Shown piece by piece: positions 26,175-36,016 of a stretch of DNA of 64,000 bases. This DNA comes from JAUSIF01 sp040901465 (GTDB lineage Bacteria; Pseudomonadota; Alphaproteobacteria; Rhizobiales; Xanthobacteraceae), in assembly GCA_040901465.1 (NCBI GenBank), contig JBBDYN010000054.1:7407-71406 (forward strand), read 5' to 3'. Position numbers and translations under genes: made by a program. Numbering within the stretch: position 1 is the first letter of the stretch; each line of letters starts with the position of its first letter. Below the pieces are notes generated by a model. The model had not been told where the DNA came from. It did no database searches and saw only the letters and a program-made list of their open reading frames with translations.

Positions 26175-28229
26175 ATGGACGCGCGTCTCGAACGGAATTT
26201 TCGGGCGGAAGCCGGGCCGACGCTTTTATCGGTCGAGGACCTGCACGTCCATTTCGTGACCTCGCGCGGCGTTGTGCGCGCGGTCGAAGGCATCTCATAT
26301 ACCGTCGAACGCGGTGAAACCGTCGCCATTGTCGGCGAATCCGGCTGCGGCAAGTCGGTGTCTTCGCTCGCCATCATGCGGCTTTTGGCCAAGCCCGCCG
26401 GTCGCATCGTGCACGGCCGCATCCTGCTCGAAGGTCGCAACCTACTCGATCTTTCCGACGAAGAGATGCGCCAGGTGCGCGGGCGCGACATTTCGATGAT
26501 CTTCCAGGAGCCGATGTCGTCGCTCAATCCCGTGCTCCCGATCGGCCTGCAGATCATGGAGCCACTCTTCATCCATCTCGGGATGAAGAAAGAAGAGGCG
26601 CGCGCTCGCGCGATCGAACTTCTGGAGCTTGTCGGCATCACCGACGCCAGGCGCCGGCTCGACCAATACCCGCACCAGTTCTCCGGCGGCATGCGTCAGC
26701 GCGTGATGATCGCGATCGGGCTCGCCTGCAATCCCAAGCTCATCATCGCCGACGAGCCCACCACCGCGCTCGATGTTACGATTCAGGCGCAGATTCTCGA
26801 ATTGATGAGGGATCTCTCCCGCCGGCTCGGCATCTCGCTCATCATCATCACCCACAATCTCGGCATCGTCGCGCGCTACGCCGACCGCGTGAACGTCATG
26901 TACGCAGCCAAGATCATCGAGCAGGGAAGCGCCGACGATATTTTTCTGAACTCCGCGCATCCCTACACGCTCGGACTGATGCGATCGGTACCGCGCCTCG
27001 ACGAGCCCCGCGGCACCAAGCTAGAAACCATCGAGGGTCTGCCGCCCGATCTGCTCGCGCCGCCCGCCGGTTGCCGCTTCGCGCCTCGCTGCCCGCATCG
27101 GATCGAGCGCTGCAAAAAGCCGGTTTCATTGAGGAAAGTCGCGCCCGCGCACTCCACCGCTTGCATTCGCGCGGAGGAGTTGGTCGCGGGAACGCTCGTT
27201 ATTCCGGCATTGCGCACCGCGCCGCGCGCTACTGCGGAAGCGGACCAATTGAAACCGCTCCTTGAAGTGGAAGGCCTGAAGAAGTATTTCCACGTCAAGA
27301 TCTCCGGCGGCAATCTGCTCTCGGCGAAGACGGCTACCGTCCGCGCCGTCGACGACGTCTCATTCCACATTGGCGCCGGCGAGACGCTCGGCCTCGTCGG
27401 CGAATCCGGCTGCGGCAAGACCACGGTCGGCCGGGTGATCCTCCAGCTCGAAGAACCGACCGGCGGCGCGATCCGCTTCGAAGGCACCGACATCACGCGC
27501 AGCAAAGCGCGTGAACTGCGCGACCTGCGCCGCAAGATCCAGGTGATCTTCCAGGATCCCTATTCGTCGCTCAACCCGCGCATGACCGTCGGCGAGATCA
27601 TCGGCGAGCCGCTGCGCGTCTACAAGCTGATGCCGGATCGCCGGTCGCGCAGCGAGCGCGTGTCCGAACTCCTCGGCCAGGTCGGTCTCTTTCCTTACAT
27701 GGCCGAACGCTATCCGCATGAGTTGTCCGGCGGCCAGCGGCAGCGCGTGGGCATCGCGCGTGCGCTCGCCCTCGAGCCGCGCTTCATCGTCTGCGATGAG
27801 CCGGTCTCGGCCCTCGACGTGTCGATCCAGGGTCAGATCATCAATCTCCTGGAAGGGTTGCAGGAGCGGCTCGGCCTCACCTTTCTCTTCATCGCGCACG
27901 ACCTCGCGGTGGTCCGCCACATCTCGGATCGCGTCGCGGTCATGTATCTGGGCCGGGTTATGGAACTCGCCGACCGGGACGAACTGTATGCGCGGCCGCT
28001 GCACCCCTACACCAAGGCGCTCCTCGATGCTGCGCCGATCCCCGACCCGAGGGTCGAGCGCAGCCGCGCCCCACGCGCGCTGCGCGGCGAGATACCTTCG
28101 CCCTTGACCCCGCCCACAGGCTGCGTGTTCCATACCCGTTGTCCCATTGCCGAAGAGCAATGCCGGCGTGAGATTCCGCGCCCGCGGGAACTGAAAAAGG
28201 ACCACTTGGTCGCTTGTCACAAAGCATAA
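26175..28229 (+). CDS. Fused dual ATPase of peptide/nickel-type ABC importer (DppD-DppF in one chain)
   Basis: 684 residues from ATG 26175; an in-frame TTG at 26139 is possible but less likely. First nucleotide-binding domain: Walker A GESGCGKS, signature FSGGMRQRV, Walker B LIIADEPTTALD; second: GESGCGKTT, LSGGQRQRVGIARAL, FIVCDEPVSALD. Each is followed by the Cys-containing OppD/F tail (CRFAPRCPHRIERC and CVFHTRCPIAEEQC). It powers the permease pair encoded at 29944-31796. These ATPases are usually two genes; here they are joined through a ~50-residue linker. Confidence 0.93.
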   Translation: MDARLERNFRAEAGPTLLSVEDLHVHFVTSRGVVRAVEGISYTVERGETVAIVGESGCGKSVSSLAIMRLLAKPAGRIVHGRILLEGRNLLDLSDEEMRQVRGRDISMIFQEPMSSLNPVLPIGLQIMEPLFIHLGMKKEEARARAIELLELVGITDARRRLDQYPHQFSGGMRQRVMIAIGLACNPKLIIADEPTTALDVTIQAQILELMRDLSRRLGISLIIITHNLGIVARYADRVNVMYAAKIIEQGSADDIFLNSAHPYTLGLMRSVPRLDEPRGTKLETIEGLPPDLLAPPAGCRFAPRCPHRIERCKKPVSLRKVAPAHSTACIRAEELVAGTLVIPALRTAPRATAEADQLKPLLEVEGLKKYFHVKISGGNLLSAKTATVRAVDDVSFHIGAGETLGLVGESGCGKTTVGRVILQLEEPTGGAIRFEGTDITRSKARELRDLRRKIQVIFQDPYSSLNPRMTVGEIIGEPLRVYKLMPDRRSRSERVSELLGQVGLFPYMAERYPHELSGGQRQRVGIARALALEPRFIVCDEPVSALDVSIQGQIINLLEGLQERLGLTFLFIAHDLAVVRHISDRVAVMYLGRVMELADRDELYARPLHPYTKALLDAAPIPDPRVERSRAPRALRGEIPSPLTPPTGCVFHTRCPIAEEQCRREIPRPRELKKDHLVACHKA

Positions 28230-28284
28230 CAATGTTCACGCGGATCACCGGAACGGGGCCGCGAACTTCATGGGAGGAAATCTG

Positions 28285-29871
28285 ATGATTGGATCGAAAC
28301 TAGTCTTGATCGGGACGGTCGCGCTCGCTTTTTGCTGGACCGCCGCCGACGCCATCGCTCAGACGCCGAAGAAGGGCGGCATTCTCAAGTTCGCCGTCAG
28401 CGCCGAGCCGCCGGACTACGATTGCCACGCGGCTACCTCGTTCGCCTTCATCCATCCGGTTCGGCCGCACTATAATACGTTGCTCAAGTTTGACGAGCCG
28501 AACTATCCCAAGGTGAAGGGCGACCTCGCCCAATCCTGGACCGTCTCGCCGGACGGGCTCACCTATACGTTCAAGCTGAAGCCGAACATCAAGTTTCACG
28601 ACGGCACGCCTGCCACGTCGGCCGACGTGAAGGCGACCTACGAGCGCATTGCCAATCCGGCGCAGGGCGTTCGTTCGATCCGCAAGGCCGCCTACGCGGA
28701 CATCGCCTCGATCGAGACGCCGGACCCGCAGACCGTCATTTTCAAGCTCAAGGCGCGCAACGCGTCGATGCTCACGAACTTTGCCTCGCCTTGGGACTGC
28801 ATCTATAGCGCGGCCAAGCTCAAGGAAGATCCGAAATTCCCCGAGAAGAACGTGCTCGGCACTGGACCCTTCAAGTTCGTCGAGCACGCGGCCGGCTCGC
28901 ATTGGGTCGGCGAGCGCTTCGCCGACTACCACGAGAAGGGCAAGCCCTATCTTGACGGCTACCGCGCGATCTTCATCACCAATACGGCTGCGCGCGTGAA
29001 TGCGCTTCAGGCCGGCGAGGTGTTGTCCGAGTTCCGCGGCCATTCCCCGGCCGATCGCGAACGGCTGACAAAGGCGCTCGGCGACAAGGTCGTCGTTCAC
29101 GAAAGCCCGTGGATATGCAGCCTGGTCGTAACGTTTAATACCGAGAAGAAACCGTTCGACGACGCGCGCGTGCGCCGGGCGCTGTCGCTCGCGATCGATC
29201 GCTGGAAGGGCGCCGAGGCGCTGGCCAGGATCGCGCTCGTGCGCCACGTCGGCGGCGTCCTGCGCCCGGGATACGAGCTCGCCGCAAGCGAAGCGGAGCT
29301 CGTCAAGTATCCGGGCTGGGGCAAGGACATCAATGCGGCCCGCGCAGAAGCCAAGAAGCTGCTTGATCAGGCCGGCGTCAAGGATCTCAAGTTCAAATTC
29401 CTCAACCGCAACATCCCGATGCCCTATACGCCGGTCGGCGTGTTCCTGATCGATCAGTGGCGGCAGATCGGCGTGCAGGTCGAGCACGACCAGCCCGAAA
29501 CCAAAGCCTATATCGCCAATCTGCGCGGCGGGAACTACGACGCCGGTCTCGACTTCAATTGCGACGCCGTCGACGACCCGAACCTGCAACTCGCCAAGTT
29601 CATCTCCGCCGACAAATCGCCGATCAATTACGGCCGCTACAACGACCGTAAGCTCGACGAGCTGTACGAGGCGCAGAAGGGCGAGCTCGACAACAAGAAG
29701 CGCTACGCGCTGCTGCGCCAGTTCGAGCAGCACGCCCTGACCGAGGCCTACACGTTCCCGACGATCTGGTGGCACCGGATCATCATCAACTGGAAGCAGA
29801 TCAAGGGCTGGCACATGTCGCCGAGCCACTATCTAAACCAGGACCTCCAGGACGTCTGGTTGGATCAGTGA
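28285..29871 (+). CDS. ABC transporter substrate-binding protein (peptide/nickel family 5)
   Basis: 528 residues from ATG 28285, placed by GGGAGGAA 28272-28279. Signal peptide VLIGTVALAFCWTAADAIAQ. Family 5 landmarks: LKFAVSAEPPDYDCHAATSF, GDLAQSWTVSPDGLTYTFKL, KFHDGTPATSADVKATYERI, and a C-terminal lobe with DQWRQIGVQVEHDQPE. Periplasmic receptor of the importer; substrate unknown. An RBS with 12-bp spacing from the hairpin after its stop suggests it is made in excess over the permeases. Confidence 0.92.
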   Translation: MIGSKLVLIGTVALAFCWTAADAIAQTPKKGGILKFAVSAEPPDYDCHAATSFAFIHPVRPHYNTLLKFDEPNYPKVKGDLAQSWTVSPDGLTYTFKLKPNIKFHDGTPATSADVKATYERIANPAQGVRSIRKAAYADIASIETPDPQTVIFKLKARNASMLTNFASPWDCIYSAAKLKEDPKFPEKNVLGTGPFKFVEHAAGSHWVGERFADYHEKGKPYLDGYRAIFITNTAARVNALQAGEVLSEFRGHSPADRERLTKALGDKVVVHESPWICSLVVTFNTEKKPFDDARVRRALSLAIDRWKGAEALARIALVRHVGGVLRPGYELAASEAELVKYPGWGKDINAARAEAKKLLDQAGVKDLKFKFLNRNIPMPYTPVGVFLIDQWRQIGVQVEHDQPETKAYIANLRGGNYDAGLDFNCDAVDDPNLQLAKFISADKSPINYGRYNDRKLDELYEAQKGELDNKKRYALLRQFEQHALTEAYTFPTIWWHRIIINWKQIKGWHMSPSHYLNQDLQDVWLDQ

Positions 29872-29880
29872 TGGAACATC

Positions 29881-29904
29881 CCGGGCGGCCTTCGGGCCGC
29901 CCGG
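29881..29904 (+). terminator. Strong hairpin after the binding-protein gene
   Basis: Perfect 10-bp stem ccgggcggcc with a UUCG-type ttcg tetraloop and ggccgcccgg. It is followed by ttcgctttg, a weak U run. Probably a partial terminator inside the transporter operon that favours the binding protein. Confidence 0.6.
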
Positions 29905-29943
29905 TTCGCTTTGTCCGGCTGACCTTCGATTGGGCTCGACGCG

Positions 29944-30897
29944 ATGCTCCGCTACACGATTCACCGTATCCTATTGATGATTCCGACGCTGCTCGGCGTC
30001 GCGGTGCTCGTGTTTCTCCTGCTGCGCGCGATGCCGGGCGACATCGTCGAACTGCGCTTCATGATGGAGGGCGGCCAGGTCAGTCCCGAAGTGCTCGCCA
30101 TCGAGCGCGCGCGGCTCGGACTCGACAAATCGCTGTGGTGGCAGTTCTACGACTGGATGATCGGTATTTTCATCGGCGACTTCGGCACCTCGATGTGGAC
30201 CGGGCGGCCAGTCATCAACGAAATCGCTAGCCGCCTGCAATTGTCGCTTCAGGTCGCGATCATGGCGACGATTCTCGCCGTCGTGATCGCGCTGCCACTC
30301 GGCACAATCTCCGCCCTTTACAAGGACACCTGGATCGACCACCTGATCCGCGCGTTCGCGATCGCGGGCCTCGCCGTGCCGTCGTTCTGGCTCGGCATGT
30401 TGATCATTCTCGGGCTTCTGTATTCGTTCAACTGGATTCCGCCGCTCACCTTCGTCCCGATCTACGTCGACCCCTGGCACAACCTTTCGCAGCTGATTTG
30501 GCCGGCCATGGCAGTCGGCTATCGCTATTCTGCGGTGGCCACGCGCATGACGCGCTCGACGATCCTGGAAGTGCTGCAGGAGGACTATATCCGCACGGCA
30601 CGCGCCAAGGGCGTGTTCGAGCGGCTCGTGGTGGCGCGCCACGCTATGCGCAACGCCATGCTTCCGGTGGTGACGGTGATCGGGCTCGAGTTCGCGTTCC
30701 TGATCGGCGGGCTCGTCGTCACCGAGCAGGTCTTCAACCTGAACGGCATCGGCAAGCTGTTCGTCGAGACCGTCACTCGCGCGGATTACACGATGGTGCA
30801 GGCGCTCGTGATGCTGGTCGCGACGTTCTTCATCCTCGTGAATTTCGCTGTCGACCTCCTCTACGCCACGCTCGATCCACGCATCCGGTACCGCTGA
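29944..30897 (+). CDS. ABC transporter permease (DppB type)
   Basis: 317 residues with six predicted membrane helices; begins MLRYTIHRILLMIPTLLGVA, the typical DppB start. The coupling (EAA) loop is YIRTARAKGVFERLVVARHA, followed by EFAFLIGGLVVTEQVFNLNG. Forms the membrane channel with the next permease, whose ATG overlaps its TGA by one base (30897). Confidence 0.93.
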   Translation: MLRYTIHRILLMIPTLLGVAVLVFLLLRAMPGDIVELRFMMEGGQVSPEVLAIERARLGLDKSLWWQFYDWMIGIFIGDFGTSMWTGRPVINEIASRLQLSLQVAIMATILAVVIALPLGTISALYKDTWIDHLIRAFAIAGLAVPSFWLGMLIILGLLYSFNWIPPLTFVPIYVDPWHNLSQLIWPAMAVGYRYSAVATRMTRSTILEVLQEDYIRTARAKGVFERLVVARHAMRNAMLPVVTVIGLEFAFLIGGLVVTEQVFNLNGIGKLFVETVTRADYTMVQALVMLVATFFILVNFAVDLLYATLDPRIRYR

Positions 30898-31796
30898 TGG
30901 CCGCCGTCACTACCAGTCCGGAAATTACCTACAGGGTGCGAAAACGGCGGCACCCGGTAGTGCAGTTCGTTCGCACGCAGCCGCTCGGCGCCGCCGGGCT
31001 CGTCTTCATCGTCATCCTGTTCATTGCAGGCTTCTTCGCGCATTGGGTTTCGCCCTACGACCCGCTCGACCTCGACTATGGCGCGATGCTGGCGCCGCCC
31101 TCGTGGGATCACTGGATGGGCACCGACGCCTTCGGCCGCGACGTATTTTCCCGCATCATCTACGGCGCGCGCACTGCGCTCGCCGTCGGCTTCCTGTCGT
31201 CGCTGCTCGGTTCCGGAATCGGCGCCGTGGTCGGCGTGGTTTCCGCCTATTTCGGCGGCCGCATCGACATGGCGATCCAGCGCTTCATGGATATCCTGCT
31301 GGCGTTCCCGATCATCGTGCTGGCGCTCACGGTCGTCGCGGTGCTGGGCAAGTTCCCGGTCGGCGGCCTCGATCTCAATCTGATCGTGGCGATCGCGATC
31401 CCGATGATCCCGAAGGTCGCACGCGTGGTGCGCTCGTCCGCGCTCGCGATCCGCGAACTGCCCTATGTCGACGCCGCCCGCGCCGCGGGCTATGGCCACA
31501 CCCGCATCATCTTCCGCCACATCGCGCCAAACGTCGTTGCGCCGTTCCTGATCATGTTCACGGCGTTCATCGCCCAAGCGATCCTGCTCGAGGCGTCGCT
31601 TTCATTTCTCGGACTCGGCGTGACCGAGCCGACGCCCGCTTGGGGCCTGATGCTCTCCGGCACTTCGCAGGAATTTTACAGCCAGGCTCCCTGGATGATT
31701 ATCTTCCCCGGACTCGCCATCAGTTTTGCAGTGTTCGCCTTCAACATGTTCGGCGACAGCTTGCGCGACTATCTCGACCCGCGGCTGAAGGTTTAA
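30897..31796 (+). CDS. ABC transporter permease (DppC type)
   Basis: 299 residues. The N-terminal OppC-like segment (QPLGAAGLVFIVILFIAGFF) is followed by the periplasmic loop WDHWMGTDAFGRDVFSRIIY, which is diagnostic for DppC, and the EAA loop YVDAARAAGYGHTRIIFRHI. Its start codon shares a base with the stop of the DppB-type gene, so translation is coupled. Its stop overlaps by four bases with the stop of the convergent malonyl-CoA synthetase gene (TTAA). Confidence 0.93.
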   Translation: MAAVTTSPEITYRVRKRRHPVVQFVRTQPLGAAGLVFIVILFIAGFFAHWVSPYDPLDLDYGAMLAPPSWDHWMGTDAFGRDVFSRIIYGARTALAVGFLSSLLGSGIGAVVGVVSAYFGGRIDMAIQRFMDILLAFPIIVLALTVVAVLGKFPVGGLDLNLIVAIAIPMIPKVARVVRSSALAIRELPYVDAARAAGYGHTRIIFRHIAPNVVAPFLIMFTAFIAQAILLEASLSFLGLGVTEPTPAWGLMLSGTSQEFYSQAPWMIIFPGLAISFAVFAFNMFGDSLRDYLDPRLKV

Positions 31797-33316
31797 GCCG
31801 CCCCGCGCGCGAAGGTTCGTGCGTAGGTCTCGCGTAACGCGTTCTTCTGCACCTTGCCCATGGCGTTGCGCGGCAATTCGTCCACGAAGAACACGCGCTT
31901 CGGCTGCTTGAACTTGGCGAGTCGGTCGGCGAGCGCCTTAATCACTTCTTCCTCGGAAAGGCTCGCGTTTTTTTCGCGCACGACCACCGCGGTCACACCC
32001 TCGCCAAAATCCGGATGCGGCACGCCGATCACCGCAGATTCCGCGATACCCGGAATGGCGTCGAGTTCCGTCTCGACTTCTTTCGGGTAGACGTTGTAGC
32101 CGCCGGTGATCACAAGATCCTTGGCGCGGCCGACGATATGCACGTAACCGCGCTCGTCAATCTTGGCCACGTCGCCGGTGATGAAGAATCCGTCGGCCCG
32201 GAATTCGGCTTGGGTTTTTTCCGGCATGCGCCAATAGCCGGAGAAAACATTAGGTCCGCGCACTTCGAGCGCGCCCACGTTACCTTGCGGCAGCTCGCGG
32301 CCGCTGTCAGCGTCGACGACTCGCACCTCGACGCCCGGCAGAGGCTCGCCCACGGAGCCGGCAATGCGGTCGCCGTCATAGGGGTTCGAAGTGTTCATGT
32401 TGGTTTCGGTCATGCCGTAGCGTTCGAGGAGCGCGTGGCCGGTGCGCTCGGAAAACGCCCGGTGCGTCTCGTCGAGCAGCGGAGCCGAGCCCGAGGTGAA
32501 GAGGCGCATATGCTTCGTCGCCTCGCGGGTGAGACCGGGATGTTCGAGAAGACGCACGTAGAATGTGGGCACGCCCATCATGCTCGTTGCCTTCGGCATC
32601 AGCCGTATTACTTCGTCGGCGTCGAACCTAGCGAGGAAGATCATCGTCCCGCCCGCGAGCAGAAGCACGTTGCAGGCGACGAACAGCCCGTGGGTATGAA
32701 AGATCGGCAGCGCGTGCAGGAGCACGTCCTTCTCTGTGAAGCGCCAATAGTCCTTCAGCACGCGTGCGTTGGAATAAAGATTCTCGTGCGTGAGCATCGC
32801 ACCTTTCGAGCGGCCGGTGGTGCCCGAGGTGTAGAGAATGGCCGCGAGATCGTCCGGGCCACGATCGACCGCCGGCACGATCGGAGCGTCCGCCGCCCCC
32901 TGAAGAAGCGTTCCGTCGCCGCGTAAGCCTAGACTCTCAACGATGCCCCGGCCCTGCTTGCCGCAAAGTTCGCGTACGCCGTCGACCGTCTCTGGCCGCG
33001 CCACCACGAAGCTCGGCTGCGCGTCGCCGATGAAATAGTCGAGCTCCGCGAGCGGGTACGCGGTATTCAACGGCAGATAGACGGCACCAGCGCGCAGGCA
33101 CGCGAGATAGAGCGCGAGATTTTGCCAAGACTTCTCCACCTGCACCGCGATCCGATCGCCGGGCAGAACGCCGCGCCGGACAAGATGCGAGGCGAGCCGC
33201 TCGACGAGATCGAACATCTCGCCATAGGAAACCCGTGTCCCATCGGTGAGCTCGATCAGCATCTTGCCGCGGCCGGAAATCGCCGCGACGAAGGCGCCGT
33301 AGAGCCGATTGCTCAT
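31793..33316 (-). CDS. matB: Malonyl-CoA synthetase (MatB-type, AMP-forming)
   Basis: 507 residues. ANL superfamily: P-loop YTSGTTGRSKGAMLTHENL, then the A5 motif YGMTETNMNTSNPY, A7 ITGDVAKIDERGYVHIVGR, A8 DLVITGGYNVYPKEVE and the A10 lysine in LPRNAMGKVQKNALRE. The overall pattern is that of rhizobial MatB, which ligates malonate and CoA at the expense of ATP; the product is used by the malonyl-CoA decarboxylase encoded just upstream (ATGA overlap). It could also accept methylmalonate, as MatB proteins often do. Confidence 0.9.
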   Translation of the reverse strand: MSNRLYGAFVAAISGRGKMLIELTDGTRVSYGEMFDLVERLASHLVRRGVLPGDRIAVQVEKSWQNLALYLACLRAGAVYLPLNTAYPLAELDYFIGDAQPSFVVARPETVDGVRELCGKQGRGIVESLGLRGDGTLLQGAADAPIVPAVDRGPDDLAAILYTSGTTGRSKGAMLTHENLYSNARVLKDYWRFTEKDVLLHALPIFHTHGLFVACNVLLLAGGTMIFLARFDADEVIRLMPKATSMMGVPTFYVRLLEHPGLTREATKHMRLFTSGSAPLLDETHRAFSERTGHALLERYGMTETNMNTSNPYDGDRIAGSVGEPLPGVEVRVVDADSGRELPQGNVGALEVRGPNVFSGYWRMPEKTQAEFRADGFFITGDVAKIDERGYVHIVGRAKDLVITGGYNVYPKEVETELDAIPGIAESAVIGVPHPDFGEGVTAVVVREKNASLSEEEVIKALADRLAKFKQPKRVFFVDELPRNAMGKVQKNALRETYARTFARGAA

Positions 33317-34677
33317 TGCGCGGCAACCGCGCGCGTGGACCTCTCGGCGCGCAGCATGCGCCGCACCGCCGGGCTCGCCACAACTTCGCCGGCCTCCGCA
33401 TAGGCCTCGTGGTTCTTCTCGATGTCGGCAAGTACGTACTGATAGTTCACCATGATCCCGGCCGATTGCGCGAGCGCCTTCGGAGAAAGGTCCGCCATCA
33501 GGTCGATGCGCTCGAGCCGTGCGCCGTTGCCGAGATGGAAGCGCGCCACCGGATCGAGCGGGCGGCCGTGCGTCGTGCGCTCATTCAAGAAGTAGTACGC
33601 GGCGAGCGCGCCAAGCAAGGGCTTGAGCGCGGCGACTTTCTGCGCATCCTCGTGCCAAGCAGGGTCGTCCAGAAGCGCGAGCACCGCGCGGTCGGCCGGC
33701 TCGATCACCACAGAATCCCCTGCCTGCAACTCATCGTTCAGCCACTCGCTGAACATCGGCACCGGAGACAGCGTAACGAAGGTCGTCAGATTCGGCAGTT
33801 CGCGCGAGATTTCCTCCACCACCTGCTTGATCAGGAAGCTGCCGAAGGTTACGCCCGTGAGTCCGCGCTGGGTGTTGGAAATCGAATAAAATGTGGCGGT
33901 CGTCGCCTCGTGTGGATCGATCTGTGTACGTTCGCGCGACAAGATTGGCGCAATCGCGTCAGGAACATCTTTCGTAAGTGCCACCTCGACGAAGATCAGC
34001 GGCTCGTCCACGAGTGCGGGGTGAAAGAACGCGTAGCAGCGACGGTCCGGGGGATCGATGCGCGCGCGCAGATCGTCCCAGTCGCTAATTTCATGCACCG
34101 CCTCATAGCGGATGATCTTTTCCAGCACGTTCGCCGGCGAGGACCAGTCGATTCTTCGCAGCACGAGGAATCCTCGATTGAACCAGGACGAAAGCAGATG
34201 CACGAAATCGTGGTCAACTGGCGCGAGGTCGCGGCGCAATTGCAGTGCATCCAGCAATTGCTCGCGCATGGCGACGAGCGCCTCGGTGGCGCCCGGCGCG
34301 AGATTGAGCCGGCGCACGAGCTCCTGCCGGCGCGGCTCGGCGGCGTCGTGCAATTCAGCGATCGCGGCGTCGGACGGGTCGGCTGCATAGGCCGCGCAGG
34401 CGCGCTCGAGCCGTTCGCGGTCGGCGCCGTAGGTGCGGGCGAGCGCCTCGAAGAAGGCGATGCGCTCGCCGGTCTTGAGTTCCTGAAAACCGGAGAGGAT
34501 TTCGCGCGCGAGCGCGACGCCCGAGGCTTCGCCGCGGCCGGATAGAAGTCCCTCGCAGATCTCCATCAGCGTCGCCGTGCGCACTTCTCCGGCAGGCCGC
34601 CGCGGACGGCCCGCGATCAGCGCGCGTCCACGCTCGGCGATCGTCTGCAGCATCTCGCCGAAGAAGCTTGCATTCAT
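33313..34677 (-). CDS. Malonyl-CoA decarboxylase
   Basis: 454 residues from ATG 34677; a GTG at 34698 gives 461. Typical MCD composition: N-terminal helical bundle, then YEAVHEISDWDDLRARIDPP, CYAFFHPALVDEPLIFVEVA, FYSISNTQRGLTGVTFGSFL, TFVTLSPVPMFSEWL and FHLGNGARLERIDLMADLSP. It converts malonyl-CoA to acetyl-CoA and CO2. With MatB it makes a malonate catabolism pair (MatA/MatB logic) without the usual adjacent matC carrier or GntR-type matR, so uptake may rely on a neighbouring transporter. A perfect TTGACA (minus strand, 34763-34758) lies ~80 bp upstream, but I see no good -10. Confidence 0.93.
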   Translation of the reverse strand: MNASFFGEMLQTIAERGRALIAGRPRRPAGEVRTATLMEICEGLLSGRGEASGVALAREILSGFQELKTGERIAFFEALARTYGADRERLERACAAYAADPSDAAIAELHDAAEPRRQELVRRLNLAPGATEALVAMREQLLDALQLRRDLAPVDHDFVHLLSSWFNRGFLVLRRIDWSSPANVLEKIIRYEAVHEISDWDDLRARIDPPDRRCYAFFHPALVDEPLIFVEVALTKDVPDAIAPILSRERTQIDPHEATTATFYSISNTQRGLTGVTFGSFLIKQVVEEISRELPNLTTFVTLSPVPMFSEWLNDELQAGDSVVIEPADRAVLALLDDPAWHEDAQKVAALKPLLGALAAYYFLNERTTHGRPLDPVARFHLGNGARLERIDLMADLSPKALAQSAGIMVNYQYVLADIEKNHEAYAEAGEVVASPAVRRMLRAERSTRAVAAQ

Positions 34678-34822
34678 GGGATGGCATTCTCGATTCACGA
34701 TTCGGCGCGCGCGGACTGAGCTTGGAGACGGCGAGCCTGACTGCGGCGCATGCCGGCTGTCAACCCGATCTGCACCGCGAAAACGGCTTAAATTACAATA
34801 AGTTCCGCTGACGGCAGGCGCC

Positions 34823-36016
34823 CTATATCTTCACGAAAATCGCGGTGACGTACATCACGCCGGCGCCGGCGACGATGCCGGCAAGCGTGCCGAACGAGAG
34901 CCAATTCTCGCCATGCCTCTCCGCGTGGCGCTTGAGATAGTCGCCGACCTCGACGATCACCTGCAGGATTGCGCCCGCGCCGATCGCAAGCGCAAGCGCC
35001 GACCAGTGCGGCCCGAACGAGAGGCTGCCGAGCCAGAGGCCTGGAATGGCCGGCGCGCCCGCGAGCAGAGCAAGGCCGATGAACGTCCACAGCGGCGGTC
35101 GCTTGTCCACGAGCGGCGCCACGATGCCGATGCCTTCGGTGACATTGTGCAGCGTGAAGCCGAGCACGAGGAACGTGCCGAGCCCTGCGATGCCGGCGGC
35201 GAAGGCGGCGCCGATCGCGAGTCCCTCGCCGAAATTGTGCAGGCCGATGCCGAGCGCAATGTAGGTCGCAAGTGCGAGCCCCGTCGGCGTGCCGTGCCGC
35301 CTGCCGATCACCATTAGCACGAGAAACGCGACCGCGGCCGTGACGAGCACCATGGTCGTGCCCTGGAACGCCGCCGCCGCCTCGCCCGCCATCTCCAAGC
35401 CCTCCTCCAGCGTGTCGACGAACAGGAATCCGAGGAGTCCGATCGTGAGCGCGAGCACGAAATTCATGCGCCGCCCGCCGAGGCTCTGCAGCGCCGGAAA
35501 GAACAGCATGCCGATTGCGACCGGCACGATGCCGACGAACGCGCCGAGGAGCGCCTGCGGCTGCAATTGACCGATCTGCGGCTTCGGCGTCGATACTGCC
35601 ACCTCGATCGCCTTGGTGAAGGCCGCGCCGGTGCCGCTTCGCAACTTGATCTCGTGCGCCTCGCCGAGCACCCAGGGATAGGGAATGTGCAGCCATGCGG
35701 TCGCGAGCCGGTCGAGCGCGCCCGGCGGATCCTGCGTGAACGCCCAGAACGCGTCGTCGACCGTCACCTGCGCGATCGTGAGCGGCTCCGACCCGCCCGC
35801 GCGCACGTAGAGATGAATACCGTCGCTGTCGAGCACCGTGCGCTCGAAGGTGAGCTTCTCCACCGGCGGCGCACCGACATTGAACGCGCGCAGCCAGTCG
35901 CTGGTCGAGAGCCAAACTGTCGCGAGCACCAGTGCCACGAGCGGAACCGCGAACCAGAGATAGTCAGTGAGGCTGCGGCCCGTCTTGGCGGCGGCAGGAC
36001 GCGCGGGCTTGTTCAT
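34823..36016 (-). CDS. ZIP family metal transporter with N-terminal periplasmic extension
   Basis: 397 residues from ATG 36016 (ATGA overlap with the multicopper oxidase stop). A first membrane helix (~residues 17-38, LWFAVPLVALVLATVWLSTS) is followed by a ~115-residue predicted periplasmic part (FERTVLDSDGIHLYVRAGGS and VDDAFWAFTQDPPG) that normal ZIP proteins lack. The ZIP core of about eight helices then follows with the metal-site motifs HNFGEGLAIG and HNVTEGIG on helices IV and V. ZIP proteins move Zn2+, Fe2+ or Mn2+ into the cytoplasm. Coupling to a copper oxidase and a Fur-type box upstream of the operon suggest iron, by inference. Confidence 0.88.
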   Translation of the reverse strand: MNKPARPAAAKTGRSLTDYLWFAVPLVALVLATVWLSTSDWLRAFNVGAPPVEKLTFERTVLDSDGIHLYVRAGGSEPLTIAQVTVDDAFWAFTQDPPGALDRLATAWLHIPYPWVLGEAHEIKLRSGTGAAFTKAIEVAVSTPKPQIGQLQPQALLGAFVGIVPVAIGMLFFPALQSLGGRRMNFVLALTIGLLGFLFVDTLEEGLEMAGEAAAAFQGTTMVLVTAAVAFLVLMVIGRRHGTPTGLALATYIALGIGLHNFGEGLAIGAAFAAGIAGLGTFLVLGFTLHNVTEGIGIVAPLVDKRPPLWTFIGLALLAGAPAIPGLWLGSLSFGPHWSALALAIGAGAILQVIVEVGDYLKRHAERHGENWLSFGTLAGIVAGAGVMYVTAIFVKI

